DNA of 64,000 nt from Symbiodinium kawagutii (lineage: Eukaryota > Sar > Dinophyceae > Suessiales > Symbiodiniaceae): NCBI GenBank assembly GCA_009767595.1, contig VSDK01023792.1, positions 1 through 64,000 of the forward strand. Direction: 5' to 3'. Position 1 is the first letter of the stretch. The number at the start of each line of letters is the position of its first letter. A program made the position numbers and the translations under genes. Positions 1-14,300 of this stretch are shown here, one piece after another. A model generated the notes under the pieces. It saw only the letters and a program-made list of their open reading frames with translations. It did no database searches and had not been told where the DNA came from.

Positions 1-539
1 AGTCAACTCAATACCAGGCATCACAGGCAAGCAAGGTCGACTACTCGACTACTCGGCAAAGTGGCTTCACAAGCTCTTACAGGCCGGGGTTCAAACAGCC
101 ATGTGCTACATGCAAGCAAGCAATCCAAAGTACAAGCAGCAAGCCTTCTCAGGACAAAGTAACACCAAGAGATCAGCCGATTCAACTTTCGAGACGCCAA
201 TCTGCGCACTCGGCGCTGACATGACCTGTTGGCAGGTCGAGAACCTCTGCGTCTCCTCATGTGCCACTAGCTGAGTCACAAGCAAATTCAAAAAGAAAAT
301 GCTGAACAATACGTAAAAATAGATTTCTCAGGTTTTCTTTTTTTAAGGTACGGCAAGGAACAAGAGCCAGGCTATGAGCCTAGCACCAAGCTTGGGTTGA
401 GGTTCAAGCAGTCTTTTGTTTTTCTTATGTCACTGTCTCTTAGGAAGCAAGGATGACGTACAACGCCGCGACCACAGCTCTCAAGATGGGTCCGGTCAAT
501 TATACGTAAGGATCTGTTGTGTCACCGGCGCACTGGTGT

Positions 540-618
540 GCTGACTTTCTTTCCTTTTTCTCCAGGGCCACCGCCACCTTCTCTGACTTGAGCGCGGTTT
601 GCGCCAGAGCTGGTAACA
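540..618 (-). CDS. Short exon, unrecognised
   Basis: A strong pyrimidine-rich acceptor (CAATCCTCCTTGCAG) precedes LPALAQTALKSEKVAVALEK. The donor is unclear. It may continue the gene at 0.9-1.4 kb, although the phases do not meet directly. Confidence 0.35.
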
Positions 619-900
619 CTGCAAGGAGGATTGCAGTATAGCCCAAAACACGGATTCTTTGAACCTCTTTGCTGCAAAGGATACGTCACAAATCAAATGG
701 AAACCGTCAAACCGCAAAATGCAAAACATTCATTCACAGCAGCATTTGTTGCAATGATGGCCCTGCAATTGGCCAAAAATTGAACTGTTGATAGCTGACG
801 GTAGCTTGGCGATCATCCAAACTCATCACCATGCGTGTATCAAATGGCAAAGCCTCCACGGCCCATCTTTGCCAAGTGGCCATGTTTGGACTCTCTTTAC

Positions 901-1401
901 ACACTTGGCACAAGGCTTCCGCTTGTCCTGCAAAGGAGCTGCAGGTTCCCTGGTTTCTGATCTACTGACGGCATCATTAAGCCTCTCTCGGGATGACTTA
1001 ACTAGGGACACCCCGTTGCAAAAATGCAAATCTGTCCAAATTTCCGTTTTTCCACTTGTTTTATTTGGTATGTCCATCCGGGAAAAAGTGGTTCCAAGAA
1101 TTCCTCCCAAAGCTAATCATGTACAAAAAATCGAAACATCTGAAACACATTTAATGAAATTTGATGAATATTGTTTTGGGAGAAATGGAGTGAGCAGAAC
1201 CCTTTGGGTATGGGGAGGCTCAATCATGGTGACAGTTAGTGCATATCACCTTCCAGCACGACTCCTGGAACTAGCCTTGTGGACACCTGCATTTTTTACA
1301 GGGAACATTCTCCATTCATCTCGGTGCTCAAAGAAATTGGAGCAGCTCCGAAACCAACAGTCTAGAGCATCAGCATTCCTCATCTTCTTGCTTGTGGATA
1401 A
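901..1401 (-). CDS. Two phase-matched exons of an unrecognised protein
   Basis: Exon 1401-1287 reads LSTSKKMRNADALDCWFRSC then NFFEHRDEWRMFPVKNA, ending at a GTGTCC donor in phase 1. Exon 1112-901 opens in phase 1 after TTAG and gives LGGILGTTFSRMDIPNKTSG, later REPAAPLQDKRKPCAKC, ending at GTAAAG. The phase agreement supports both over the longer plus-strand open frame that overlaps them. Confidence 0.5.
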
Positions 1402-1439
1402 CTTCACACGAGCCAGCAATTCACCCGTGGATTAACCAG

Positions 1440-4340
1440 CATCTTCAGGGTTTGCCGGGGATTGTCATTAATCAATGAATCCATGAACCCATGGAATAAT
1501 CAATATGAACCCATCAGAAGATGCTGTTAATCAACGGGTTAGTCTTGCTGGGTTCATCAACTAACATCAATGAACCCATGGATTGACCCATATGAACCCA
1601 TCAGAAGATGCTGGTTGTCATCAGCTGGTTGAAGGAACCCATGGATTGACCAACATCTTCAGCATCTTCAGCTGATTGTTTCATCACCAGTGACAGGTCC
1701 TTCCATAGCATCTTCTGGCTGCAATCCAGCCAGCTGGGGTTCCTCCTGAGGCGCTTGGCACAGTTGCACTCCAAGCCCCAAGGACACACCAAGGTTTAGG
1801 CTAAAGGCTCAGACTAATCGATGGTATTCCTATGTATTCAATGGTTGGTACTCCCCGATGGTAGCTGGTCACATCTCATCTGCCGCTGATTTCTAACTTG
1901 ACCTTGTCGGTTTCGAGGCTTTGCTCCTCATCGTCACCGAATTTGAAATGCCCGTGACAAATGCAGCGTTCCTGAGCGCAGCTGGTGCTGGTTCTGGTGG
2001 TCTGACAGATTTGACACAATCACATACAATCACTCATGGCTGGATACATGGTGTCCATCTGTACTCCCACTGTATATATGCGAGGCTCTTTCAGCAAATG
2101 AACCAGTGTGTGCCCGGGAATCCCTCGAAAAAACTGGATACCCAGTGATGTTCTTAATTGGATTGCCCACTTGAAGAACAATCTTTTCCAACGGCCGGGC
2201 TCCTGGTTTCCAAAGTGGCCATCCCAATCCAATGGAAGGAAGGACATAGAAGAACAATTCTGTTTGTTTAGCTTGTAATGCTTATTCTAAGTTTGTTTGT
2301 AATTCTAGGAAACAGAATGAAATGCCACAGTGCCACCGGAAAGTCTTCTCAGACCTCATGGCCTGGCTCTTTTCCTTCGATGCAGATCGTGCGAATTTTA
2401 CACGACCGCATGTGAAACGTCGGGCGGCAGGGTCTACCTGGATGCCCCAGCCACAGCTTAGTCTTTGACCTGCAACCCTAGAAAAAAGATGCCAGCAGGC
2501 TGTGGGCAGCATTGGACCCAAAGCATTGGCTCAATGATTAACCAAGGTCAGCTATGCTCTCAAATGATTCAACAGCTTTCCCAACAAGCTCACAGAATTG
2601 GGATGGATTGGGTGGATTCTAAGCCTTCAAAGCATGGGTTGATTTCACAGGTTCAGTTGAGGCGTACGTTTGCCTTGCATGTTGACCCACAGCTCACCCT
2701 ATCACAGGGCGTCCCCGGGCAGGTGAGCGGGACCGGTTGCTTGGGCTCGGCGTTGAGGCGCTGGCCGTCCCGACCGCCCCTCCGCGGCTGGCGAGGTCGG
2801 CAGGACGACAATGAGCGCGGCACTTGAGCCACAGCTCCCAGATGGTGGGTTGACAGTCCTCAGCGGCCACGTCTGGCCATGGTCAGGCAGTGTGCATGGT
2901 CCATGTGTGATCTGTTTATCCTTCAAACCTTGATTGACTCACATTTTTGTGTGATCTAGCAAGGTTTGAAGTCAACCAAGCAAAGGTGTTGATCACCATC
3001 ATTAGTTAGTCAATCAACATCAATCATCCAGGACCGTCCAGCTGAACAGAATGTTCCACAGCATCAAACAGCCATTTCTGCGCCCAGGGTCCACCAAGCT
3101 GCTGAACTCTCCTGACAGCTCATTGAGCTGCCGAAGCAGTTCCTAGTCACCCGCGGCGTTTCCAGGCAATGTTTGGTTGTTAAGTGAGGTTGGGCACCAA
3201 CAACATCACATACTGCTAATACAATACGACCGACAGAACAAATAACATCACGAAGACCGACATAACAAACGACATCACCAAGACCGACATAACAAACGAC
3301 ATCACCAAGAACATGACCGCAACATCACCAGCAAACATGGCAATATGGGCGACTAACCATTCAATATTATCACAGGGAAGACTGGAAGATAGTTTGTGGC
3401 TACTATCCATTTCTGAATGAACACCAGTGACACAATCACCACATATAGCGACTGGTATCGTTCCCGGTCTGGTGAGGCACCACAGCACTGCACAGATTAG
3501 CTACAACCAGGACCACAGCTTCAAGATCACTTGCTTCAACCTCACCACGAATCACATGTGCTTGGATCAACTGGTCTTGGCAAGAATTGCTTGGCCAACT
3601 GCCGGCTACTCTGTTTCTGCAGGGAACTGGATTGTCAATGGCTCACCTCTGTAGATCCGCCGTAACTCACTCCAATCACTGGTCAAAGAATCAACCGGTG
3701 ATCAACAATATTGGCCTGGCTAAGCCACCCACCACACCTCCACTGAGTTTAGGCTACATGCTGGCAGTTGGTTTGTCAAAAATAAGTGATAAAAAACCAT
3801 CTAGTGGTGGCCTAATCTGTTGATCAAATCGCTGTGATGAATGTACTCTACTTGGTTATGACTGAAGCAACCTAGCAGTTCTTAATAAAACATCAGCTGA
3901 TCATTCCCCATGGCGTTATGAGCCAATCCTTCGCCCATAGTTGGTCACTTAACAATAAGTGCACTACCTTCCCGTGAATAGCTAAAGTGCCAACTATCAT
4001 CCATGGTTTAACCCCATCAATCATACCTACAACTTTTGTCGGCATCACGAGTTCAATGACAAACAAAGCATAGTGAATGAACCACCGATGAATCCTCAAA
4101 TATGCTACGCCATACTTTGATTCACCATGGTTCACCATTGGGGTCAAGCACGAGAAACCATGGCTATGACAGTTTGTTAAGCATAGCATTTATATTGTTT
4201 CATGTAGTTAACCATGTCCAAGCGCGTAGTTAAGCATATCTAAGTGTTGTTAACCACATCCACTTAGTTACATATAATAGTAATACCAAGCATTCTGGGA
4301 GTCCCCTGTGGCTTGAGAAACCAGCACCACCTGTTACAGC
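1440..4340. other. No confident gene
   Basis: Holds repeats with CCATGGATTGACC and AACCCATCAGAAGATGCTG (1490-1660), CCAACC/ATCACC simple repeats (2985-3330) and a GC-rich block at 2700-2825 that could be an exon (a minus frame with LASRGGAVGTASAST), but no splice pair convinces me. No recognisable protein. Confidence 0.5.
4297..4328 (-). repeat. Single terminus of a family 1 hairpin element
   Basis: GGTTTCTCAAGCCACAGGGG on the minus strand matches one end of the copy at 45.1 kb, followed by a core-like TTGGTATTACTATTATATG. I cannot find the second end, so this is a decayed or truncated copy. It lies 17 bases downstream of exon 4490-4345 in the direction of transcription, within the predicted intron. 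Confidence 0.5.
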
Positions 4341-4344
4341 TCAC

Positions 4345-4490
4345 GGGTCACATCCCCCGCGGCTGCGGCCTGACATTGTCGTTCCAAGCCATTGATCTCA
4401 CTGGGCGACAGGTTCTCCCGAGCCAAGGCGGGCCGACTGCCGAAGCAGCGCATCAAGTCCTGGGCCGTGGGGCGGCCGAGGGGACGCCAG
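4345..4490 (-). CDS. GC-rich exon downstream of the PKD stop, unrecognised
   Basis: The exon lies between CACAG and a GTGAGC donor. It reads WRPLGRPTAQDLMRCFGSRP, then ALARENLSPSEINGLERQCQ and AAAAGDV. It lies about 280 bases past the PKD TAA and probably opens or belongs to the next gene of the array. Function unknown. Confidence 0.5.
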
Positions 4491-4773
4491 CTGTGATGAG
4501 ATATGGTGGTTGCTAAGCTGCCATGGTGGACCCCCAAGCTATGGATGAACTTTGTTACTCTAAATGATTAAGAAAGGATGATTTATAAAGGGGTACTTTG
4601 ATTTTGAGAAACATCAGTATGTGAGTTGAGTCCATGAATGTTGAGAAATCGTTTCTGTTGTGTTTGATTGTAGATCCATAATGCTCCATAGGGAAACATT
4701 TGCCGGGATTTATTTTTCCCGTTAAGTTGGAAAAAAACAAACAAATGCATTGGACATGGAACCTTGCTCATGC

Positions 4774-6215
4774 TTAAAGTCTGTGCGGACGCGGATCGTT
4801 CTCCAACTGCTCAGGCACGTGGGCAATACAACCAAAGTCAGCGGTATCCACAAAACTCTTCAGTCTGCCGATGCCGCGCTGTGCTCTCACCACTCGACTT
4901 TTGAACTCATCCAGGTGACCTTTCAGTCTATGCTGACGTTGCAACGTCGCCCGATGCTCTTGAATGACTTTGACCTTCATGTTCTCCAAGGCCACGTTGT
5001 GAGACTCTTGAAGGTCAGTTAAAAGGTCAGTGAGATTCATGATGCCTTTCTCCAAAACATCCACGGGATTGTCTGACTCTTCATGACTTGGGTTGGGCAC
5101 AGCGTTCATAGATTTCGGTGACCGGGGGGACTGCGCAAATCCCACATTGAAATCGTGCTCGCCAGAATGAGGGGCAATCACCGACTGCTCCAAAATCTCC
5201 TGGCCGTTCTCAAAACCCTGCTTTGGGCACTTGAGGATTGAATTCTAGGATATCATTGCATAATAGGTGTACGGTGACTGTTGGCATGTGAACTACAACA
5301 ATTGGATGTGATGGGTATATCTCTAGGAATTAGGCTGATATCTGATGGATATCTAGCCAGGTCCAGCCACATGTAGCAACTCTGGGCCACTCTCCTCGTT
5401 CTTCTGCATGATGTTGAAGCTGTTTCCGATGATCTTCACAGCATCTGGCAGGTCAAGAACTGGCTGCTCCAGATTCGCCTTGATGAACTCCACCGTTTTT
5501 CCTGAGATGGGATAGCAGCAATCCAGGTGCCAAGCCTAACAAGTGCACCTTGACAGCAGCCGTCAACCATACTTCGGGATGATTGCTTGGAAGCTTTGGT
5601 CTTAATCCCAGCTTGACATCCCACAAATTCTCCAAGTTTCTCACCAGGTACTCCGCGTTTTGCCGTGTCATGCGTTCCTTCTCAAAGGCTTTCTTTAGCG
5701 ACTTGGCCTAAACAATGCTGGCTGCAATGTTGGAGGTCTGTGCAAAAGAGCCACGCTATCACTTCATCAAAAGGTACTGGTCTTCACTGCAACCATTGTA
5801 GTACTAGTGTGGTCCACAGGAACGATTCGTAGAACCGCTTAACTCCTTCAAATCTAAAGAAGGCACAACTGGCAAGTCTTCAGGCACCACGGTATTTGCG
5901 ACTATCAAATGAACCTGAACCTGAACTAAGCTCAAATGACACAAACTTCCTGGATCCAAACCACTATTCCATGTCACGACTTACGGTCACCACATATAAT
6001 TCGCCCTAACTGCTAAAGAACATCTGTAAGTGCAGTGACAAAGAGCGTAGCACCGGCAAACCACAGGGCAGGGTGAGCTGGGGTGGCAGCCAGGGAACAG
6101 TGACCGTCTTCTGCGGGTGTGCGGGGTAATCATCATCTTCCAGCGCTACGATCAAACTCCAAAGGCTCATGTAGTTCCTGCCCGGCAGGTGATCACGGGT
6201 GATTTGGGCCGTGAA
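4774..6215 (-). CDS. PKD channel C-terminal cytoplasmic exons, ending with a coiled-coil-like tail
   Basis: After S6 come 6215-6054 (RDHLPGRNYMSLWSLIVALE), 5707-~5540 (KSLKKAFEKERMTRQNAEYL), 5501-5371 (TVEFIKANLEQPVLDLPDAV) and the terminal exon 5220-4774. The terminal exon has a Ser/Pro-rich start and then a long charged helix (LTDLLTDLQESHNVALENMK), consistent with the coiled coil that many polycystins carry at the C terminus. It stops at TAA. The junction between ~5540 and 5501 is awkward: the frame is kept only by a very short GC-AG intron or by an alternative donor, so that edge is uncertain. No EF-hand is visible in this tail. Confidence 0.7.
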
Positions 6216-9200
6216 CTACTTGAGGTATTGGAATCATCTAACATGATCTAGCATGATCTAACATGATCCAACAAGTTCGCAGAATCCCTTTGCATTCCAA
6301 TCTGCACCTGCCTGGTGCTTCAAACAGGGTTCTGGGGCAATTGTGGCATGGTCAACTACTGGCTGTCAAATATTGTCTGACTCATCGTCTGCTCGCAGAA
6401 CAAAGGTGCAGGGACAGTGGTGCGGGTAGATTTCCAATGATTTCTAGATGGATCTCCATGTCTGTCTAGTGGCAAAACTTCCCTTTACAACAGCAAGAGG
6501 CACAACCTCGACAAAGGTAGATATGTCTCGTTGGACATGTTCATCATCTGAGAGTAAGGACAAAGGATAGAAAATAGAAATCACTAGTCATTCAAAACCA
6601 TGTACAAAATGTTGCAATCGATCAAGAGCCCGGTTCGAGTAGTTCGATTTTTACGAGCCCCAGACATGCACATTGTTGATTTTGCGATGATGAACTAGAC
6701 CTATCTGTTTTGGGGACCACGCACAGGTGTCGCATTCCTCAAATTCATGTCCACTGCAAACCAGTTGGAAAGGTTGTTGCGAATCCAGAAACCCATAGTG
6801 CATCCAAGGTGGCCCCCCAGTTCTAAATTGGTTTGATAACCATTTAAGTATAGTTGTATCCAGCACACAACAAAACACCACATGGCAAGGTGACCAGCAC
6901 ATGCGAAACACGAGTCTGTGCATTCCCAGTTGCGACAACCACAGTACCAGGGCTTCACAACTCGTATCTGTACAGGGATTGGCGACCTCTTAGATCACCC
7001 ATGTGGAACCCTGGTCACACCCGCACGGTTGGAATAGCAACATTTGTGCACCCCCAGTCCCAGTCAAGGAAAAGTTTTCGATTCTTTGGGCACTGCCATG
7101 GACAAGGGGGCAGGCCAAGCAGGGGAAGCTAATACTCAAGATATCCCGTCGTTGTTGACATGACAGAACCAAGACAAATTACAATTTACATCAATTTACA
7201 TCAATTCACAGATGCCACTTGCTTCCATGATGACTCAACACAAACAATTCTGATTTGGGAATTGGATGGAGTTGGATACCATATCTGGTCAATTTGGTGC
7301 GAGTCAAAAGCTTGTACAGACTGGTGCAAGTATCTGATGGTTCATAATACCTAGACCATGGCAGGTATGTGCTATTATCTCTCGTATGGCAAGCGGAATG
7401 GGGCTTACTCCAGATTCAACCTAGAGCCAACTTCTGTGATAGGCTCATTGCCTGGGGTTAAACATTGATTCCTGAGGCATCTCAGAAATATGACCCAACA
7501 TGCCATTGTGACATCTTTTACATCAGAGTGAGTATCTCGCAATCAACCATGGCAGTTTGATTGGCAAGTCAACTGTGCATCGCACAGACCCAACAAAACA
7601 AGTAGCAAATCCCAAGCAACCACTACAGTCGGAGTAAGAAGAACCCCCTCCTGCCGTCCCCTCCTGGTTTCTGCCGCGGTTTGCACGGCTCTACGGACCT
7701 GGGTCCATAGAGTCACAGGTTCGCCCGCTCGGGACTGGATGGCGTAGTAGGAACCGAACACGATGCCAATCAACATACCTGAGCTGCGGATCGAGAACAG
7801 CAACGCCATGATGAGAACAATGGCAGCATCGATCGTTGGCAGCTGAAAAATCCACCATCACCACCACCACAACTACTACCACTACTTAGTTCAAGTTGGA
7901 TCAGGATTGCAGTTGACCTGCAACAAATTGGAAACAAAGGGCCATAGCGGGTCTCAATCTCAGGGTGCCGATGAATGACACGAACACACCAGTTACCATC
8001 ATCAATAGTCATCATTGATGATGGTCAATGATAGACTGATGATGGTTAAAAACGGTAAAAATCAACAGAATTTGCATTAGGCGAATATATAATTTGTAGG
8101 ATCGGCTGTTAAGGTAGAGACTGCTGAGAGATTTGAGCAAAGGAACATATCTAGTTTGCCTAGGCTACTCGAGTACTTACCCCGTCACCCCACTACCTTC
8201 ACCCACAAATGTGGGAGTTTTTCTCATTCCCTTTGAGGCTTTCCATCTGAATACCCTTGAAAGTCCCAAGATATACAAGTGTATGGACGACCACACCACC
8301 ATATGCCATGACATGAGACAGGCCAGTCCAGTAACAGTTGACAAAATGCATGAAGTGATGCAAACTGTAAACGATGACACTGTCATGAAAGGCTGAGTGA
8401 ACGCTGCATTAAGCAACACCCTCAAAAACATCAAACAGGATCAAATACCGATAAAACTCAAAAGAACATGGTGCGATGGAATGGAATCTGACAGAACTCA
8501 ATTTCAAATGGCAACAGAATTACAATGATGCTACATGGTGTAGTATACAATGTACTATGACATGATACAATGTTGTTTCATGCAATATGCTTCTCGTACA
8601 ATCAATGGACACTATCGCAAAATGAAGTGATACAAAGCAAATGATACGCCGTAATTAACTGCGTAACAACATACAATACAGTCAATACATGATATTGCCC
8701 GATGTCATGGAAACCGCAGTGCGGATAGTACAATCAAGTGTTCTACGAGTGGAATGGCGCATGTACTTGGCTGGCCGTTGGTAGAGGGCCGCCTATTGAA
8801 CCTTTTTTTTTTGTTTTTCGGGTGTTGCTGCCTTTCATAGGGGTGGGGTGCATGGGGCATGTGAACGTCCGTGTCAACTTGCTTAGCAACTGAGGGAGGG
8901 AGGCCATGGACCAATGGTGGCAGGCTTTGAAGAAATCGTCCTGCCAAAGAAGCGTCTTATTGCCAACCAACGGGGAATAAGGTCAACAACTGAAAATCAA
9001 ATACCAAAATTTCACCATGGCCTCAAAATGTAGAGGTTACCAACATGAGTGTAAAAACACCGAACCCGTTAGGATGATAGGGAAACATATGCGATCTTTC
9101 TAGAACGTCGATTGCATTTGGCACGAAACAACATACATAACACATGACTTTACATGCATACTCTATATGCGCAAGTGGCCTTTTCACATTGCAAAATCAC

Positions 9201-11279
9201 CCACAGAACGGTATGAACCGTGCACCAATCTGAGCCAGGTGCTTAAAATCAAAGATGGCATCAGCAGCTGGTAAGCCCAAGTCCACATGTAGCCCAAGAT
9301 CTGATGCCCCACTGGCATCTCATTCAAAACTTCGAAGGTCATTGAGTTTCGATAGCGTGTGAAGAGTGAAGCCAGTGCTGTGGAGTATCCTTCCAGTAGG
9401 TGGCCAAAGAGAAAGTGCCCAGCAAAGGCAAAGGAGACGAAGAGGGAGAAGTATACGATGAAGAAGTGCGCCACATTGGGTGTGCAATCCACAATCGTTT
9501 GAATGACGACATCCAGTCGCGGATTTGTTGTGAAAGACTTAAAAAATCGCAGAATCATGACCATAAAATTGAGAGCAAAAAAGTTCCTCATCATTTCGTG
9601 ATTGTCACGGATGCCATTTCCCACTGTCATGATGTCGTTCAGAACCGCTGCAATCTCTGGAATGCTCATGATCTGTTGCAGCTCAAAGATGTTCAAATAG
9701 CCACCTCTTTGCCAAAGTTTCCCGGCTTGGTGTGTTGAAATAAGCATTGACAACGACTATTAGCCCTTATTAGTCGTTGCAAACCGCTCTTTCAACCGTC
9801 ACTAACCAGCATTAGCCGATATTAGAACCACCATATTCAGCATCATTTAACATTCCCATCATTGCAATATGTTGAATTTGCATTTACCCTTGGCTCAGTG
9901 ACGTGCCTTTGAGGGGCATCATGGCATCATTTATCATGAATACATCCCATCATTTATAGATACACAATGATACACCCATTTTGGGTCTAAAACCCTCTAA
10001 AACCGATCAAGACCTAAGCAGCAACAACCAGCCTTTCTGACGAATAGCTTCATCAAATGATTTTTTGGGCAGCTTTGCAATCTCTGCTGGAAGTTCAACT
10101 GTGATCTGAGAGTAGACAGTCACCTTGCAAGATGCGAGACAGAAATGATCCAAACGCAACTGGTTTCTCAAAGCTGGATTCCCGGTACGGAGAAACCAAA
10201 GCTGGATTCTGGGTACGCAAATGTCAGGCAAGAAAAACTTCCACAAAATGCATCAAAAGACCCACAAAATGAAGCAGCCGACACCGAAGAGCAGAGAGAT
10301 CCATTCCACGATCTTCCAAAAGGTTAGGTAATTAATCAAGCCATCGAGTCCCGCCATGAGCGCTGGCACAACTTCCTTCAGATTCACGTAAACGCTTCGC
10401 AAGCTCAGTAAGAGGAACGCAGCGTCTGGCACAAAGGCCAAAACTGACCTCGAACCATGGCAAACACCCTCGAAAGGCTGAATCCCATGATGAATTTGGG
10501 CTTCCCCCCTGGACATCAGACACTCATGTGCAAGAGCACAATCATTTATGTGCAGTCCCCAGGAAAATGAGGCAAACTGGCAGTGGGTCAAAACCCCGTA
10601 CCCCTGGTTCCCCATAGTTAACCATTGTTGAGTTTTGCTGGTCATCATCCACCATTATTGGTTGGTTAATATTGACCCATAGCCAACTCAAGGCATTCCT
10701 CATGGCTCTACTGGGGGACAAGCCTTGGTGTGCCGAAGCCAGTTGCTGTGGCTGTGTTGGGTGCTGATTGAAATCCTTCCTGTTGGTTGTAAACCTGCAC
10801 ATCTGTGTTTTCAAACTGGTTGAGCTGTCAAAAGCCTGGTAGCTTGTGCAAAATGGTTAAGTTGCTAGATGGCTTCCGTTATTGGTGCAAATGAAACAAA
10901 AGCTGTTGGGGGCTGCGGTTGCAAATTGGTCAGGTCTTCCCATGTCGGGCCGGGGCAGTGGCCAGCCGTGTACCCTCAGCAAAGATTGATAATTTCAGGG
11001 GATGCAATGAGTATTTTGAGCCTCGATCAGATTCATTCAATCAATCTGAATCACATGTATTCAATTGTGAGGGTGCCAGCATGACGATACGGTGACTGAC
11101 TATAAGTAGGGCTCTTGTTCCTTGGCGATGAAAAAGCTAAGATTTCAACACGTAGTACTCAGCCTAGCACATCGAGGTAGGATTCACTATAGCAGTCATT
11201 AACTCCTATTTCCCAAGTTTGTGACCCTTCCCCATTGCACTTTTGCAATCATAAAGCCCATAGCTCATATATGATTGAT

Positions 11280-11323
<44 letters not shown>

Positions 11324-14300
11324 CTAGCTAGCTAGATAGGTAGGTAGGTAGATAGACAGACAGACAGACAAATAGATAGATACGGTAGAGGATAGAGAGA
11401 GAATCAGAACTCAAAACTACTGCATGAAGTCTGAAGTGCTTGCGGCTAAGGGGCAAATAAGGCTCTGCAGTGAAGGACTCATGCTGAAATCTGTGAATCA
11501 TGCGCCCATCATGTTCGAAGGTGAACTCTTGTTTCTCCAGTGTATACAAGTTCACCATGGCATTGTACGTGAACACCTCGTTGGATAAGGAAACCCCTTC
11601 AACGGACTGAGCGGATTGCAGAAAGAACACATATTTGCCCTGTTTCAGCTCAAGGTCTGCAAAAAAAATGAGGGACTGCTTAAAAAATAGAGCCACATCA
11701 AAGTGAGAAACCATGGACCGTAGCGGGAGCAACCTCTAAACAGGTTCAGTTTGAATTTCTCAGAAGATCTCACATGCTACACCAACTTTCCACGACCAAA
11801 GTTGTGGATGGATTGGTGCCCCATGGTGCCCAACACCACAACCGGCACAGCATCACCGTTGGCAAACCTGCCTGATACTCGAGCTTCTCAACGGCTTCAT
11901 TGAGCCAGGGCTGACGAGTCATATTTTGGAAGGTCTCCAGCAAGGCAGGTCGTTCCAGTTGGTATGGGAACACCACGAAGTCAGACTGCACCTCACCCAG
12001 GTGGTAGCAGCTGCCACTGATGGAGTTGTACACACGCTTCAGCACCTCATCCAGGTCGCAGGGCTGAGGATCTTTGAAGTACTTGGCGAAACGAACACCT
12101 GCGCCCAACAGCTGGGGATCATGGACCCATCGATGCACAGAGCTTCGGAAAGGATTTGAATCAAAGAAACGTCAATGGATTTGATTTCATCAATGGATCT
12201 GAGTCAAAGATAGTCAAAGTATGTCAAAGTATCATGATCGCACCATGACGGCGTCTTTATGATGCCAAGGATGACAAGAGCTCAGTCACATTCGAGGTCA
12301 CGGGAGAAGACCTGCGCTAAGATTTGGACAAAAACATTTCAAGATGAGCAGCTCAGCCCAGGAGCATACTGTATCTTGCAAGTAGCTCACACAATCTGTC
12401 ACTAATTAGTAGTCTTTTTAGACTGAGTGAAGTACGCTCTACTTATATACTAGTAGGAAAAGGACAAGTGTCAATAACTACCTTCACAGGACGAACCATT
12501 TGCATGTGGTCATGTTTGCTCAGCTCTCATTGGCATATCCCGAGGTTCTGAGGGTGAATCACTCCATGTGAGGCCATATAACTAGTGGGATGCATTCTCT
12601 GACGCTAGGTTGTTCATGATTAGCGATCGTTGCTTGCAGAACGATTGACGTGTGGGTAAGCAACGACCAAATAGAAAACGGAGCACATAAGGAGTACATG
12701 CTCAATGATGCTTAATCACCATACCTTTCCAGGCTACAGAGAGGACCAGGTGACCAGTGTTTGGGACCAGGCACCTGTCACCATCTGATTGTGATGCGCC
12801 ACTCTTCCTGGAATAGGGTCATAGACAGGATCCTGTCGGAACACTGTGGGCAAATAGTGATCCTCTGTCCAGCGATTCAGGCTTGGAATGTCCACCACCT
12901 TGAACTTGTAGGGAAGCACCATCGCCTCAAATGGCAAATCTGACTCGAGTATTTGGGCAATGGATACAGGCATTTATAGTGGATAGGATTGAAAGGTGGC
13001 TTATTCATGCTTATTCAGCAATGAAACAATACCAAGCCAGGCAACGGCAAGTGGCACAAGTCCTTTACCCGTCAGCTTTCCACTCTGATTCTGTACACCC
13101 ATGCAGGTGCAAGCTCAATATGGGTTGACCATGTCAATGAGTTCTAGGTACCGATTAAAATAATCTGCAGTTGATCCGCTTGGTATGAGGAACGATCAAG
13201 CAACTGCCCCGACTGACCCATCTCTTTTTCCAATAGCCCGAGAAGGTTCCATAGGCTCGTCATGTTTAGCAGAGTCTAAACAGCTTTGCCGAGGCGGAGC
13301 CAGGGCCTTTCAGTCCCATTGCAGGTCGCGTGTCAACAAATGTAAATAGAGGCCCACTATCCAACCAAACCAATATTGGTAACACAGTGGGCAACCGAGC
13401 AGTGAGACCACTCTAGAGTGACCCACGTCTTCATTGATGATCGTCAAGGATGCTCCACCATGCTGCTGTCCAGGCACAGGAAATTGCTGTTGCAAGGCAT
13501 TATGAACTCTCCAAGCGTTGAAGAGGTCTATGTGCGTGTTGGCAACGAGCCTTCGCTTGAACGCGTCTTTTCGCCAAATAAACAAGTCAAAAAACTGATC
13601 CTTCTAAAAAAAATACACAACTTGAGGTTGTTCCACTAGGTGTACACACCCATACATCTAGAGTATATAGCCACCTAGATTCAAGTGCTTATACAGATGT
13701 TTATGCAAATCATATCAGATTCTTAAGAATTCACCAACTTTCAATAAAGCCAAGCAGCGCAAATGTGATGAAGGACCCAATGGTCATAGGCAAAGACCAC
13801 AAGGCAGCTGTAGTCTCATATTCCTCAGCTTGATGAATGGAGTCAGTGATATCAAGAGATCTCAACAAATACATGCGCTGAGGCGCATCGGTAGTTTTGA
13901 GGATCCACGCAGTTTGAAAAAGAACAGCATGTAACGTGTCTATTTCGCCTGGTCTCCCTTCTGTGGTTACTTTCGTCCACAATCAAACACAAACAAACAA
14001 CGGGGTCAACTCGTCCCTGTGTCCGTTGGTGAGATGCCGCCCACCTCAAATTGGTCGCTTTAACCAACATGTGAGGTCTCTGGACTTCAAAGTCTCAAAC
14101 GACAATTGAAAGGATAATTAGGGTGTCCCAACCGGGTCTATAGCACTGTATTTGGATAGGAATCCATGGCAATTCGGAGTTGAAATGGACCCTTGCAGAG
14201 GCGAATTCTCGGAGTGCAAAAGAATGCAAACGCTGTGTTAGCACGGTATGCAAAAGAATACGGACCGAGTATTAGCACCAAACAAGTTGACAATCAAATG

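Noticed and set aside
788..1435. Plus-strand open frame of 215 codons, the longest in the window
   Set aside because: It overlaps two minus-strand exons that join in phase with acceptable splice sites, has no Kozak-like or domain support, and ends in low-complexity flank. Length alone is weak evidence here.
9184..9312. Continuation of the PKD pore exon to 9184 (ILGYMWTWAYQLLM)
   Set aside because: It is open and hydrophobic and resembles a pore-S6 start, but including it would add an extra helix before the S6 exon at 7842. The GTGGGG donor at 9312 gives the right length and phase. Kept as the alternative.
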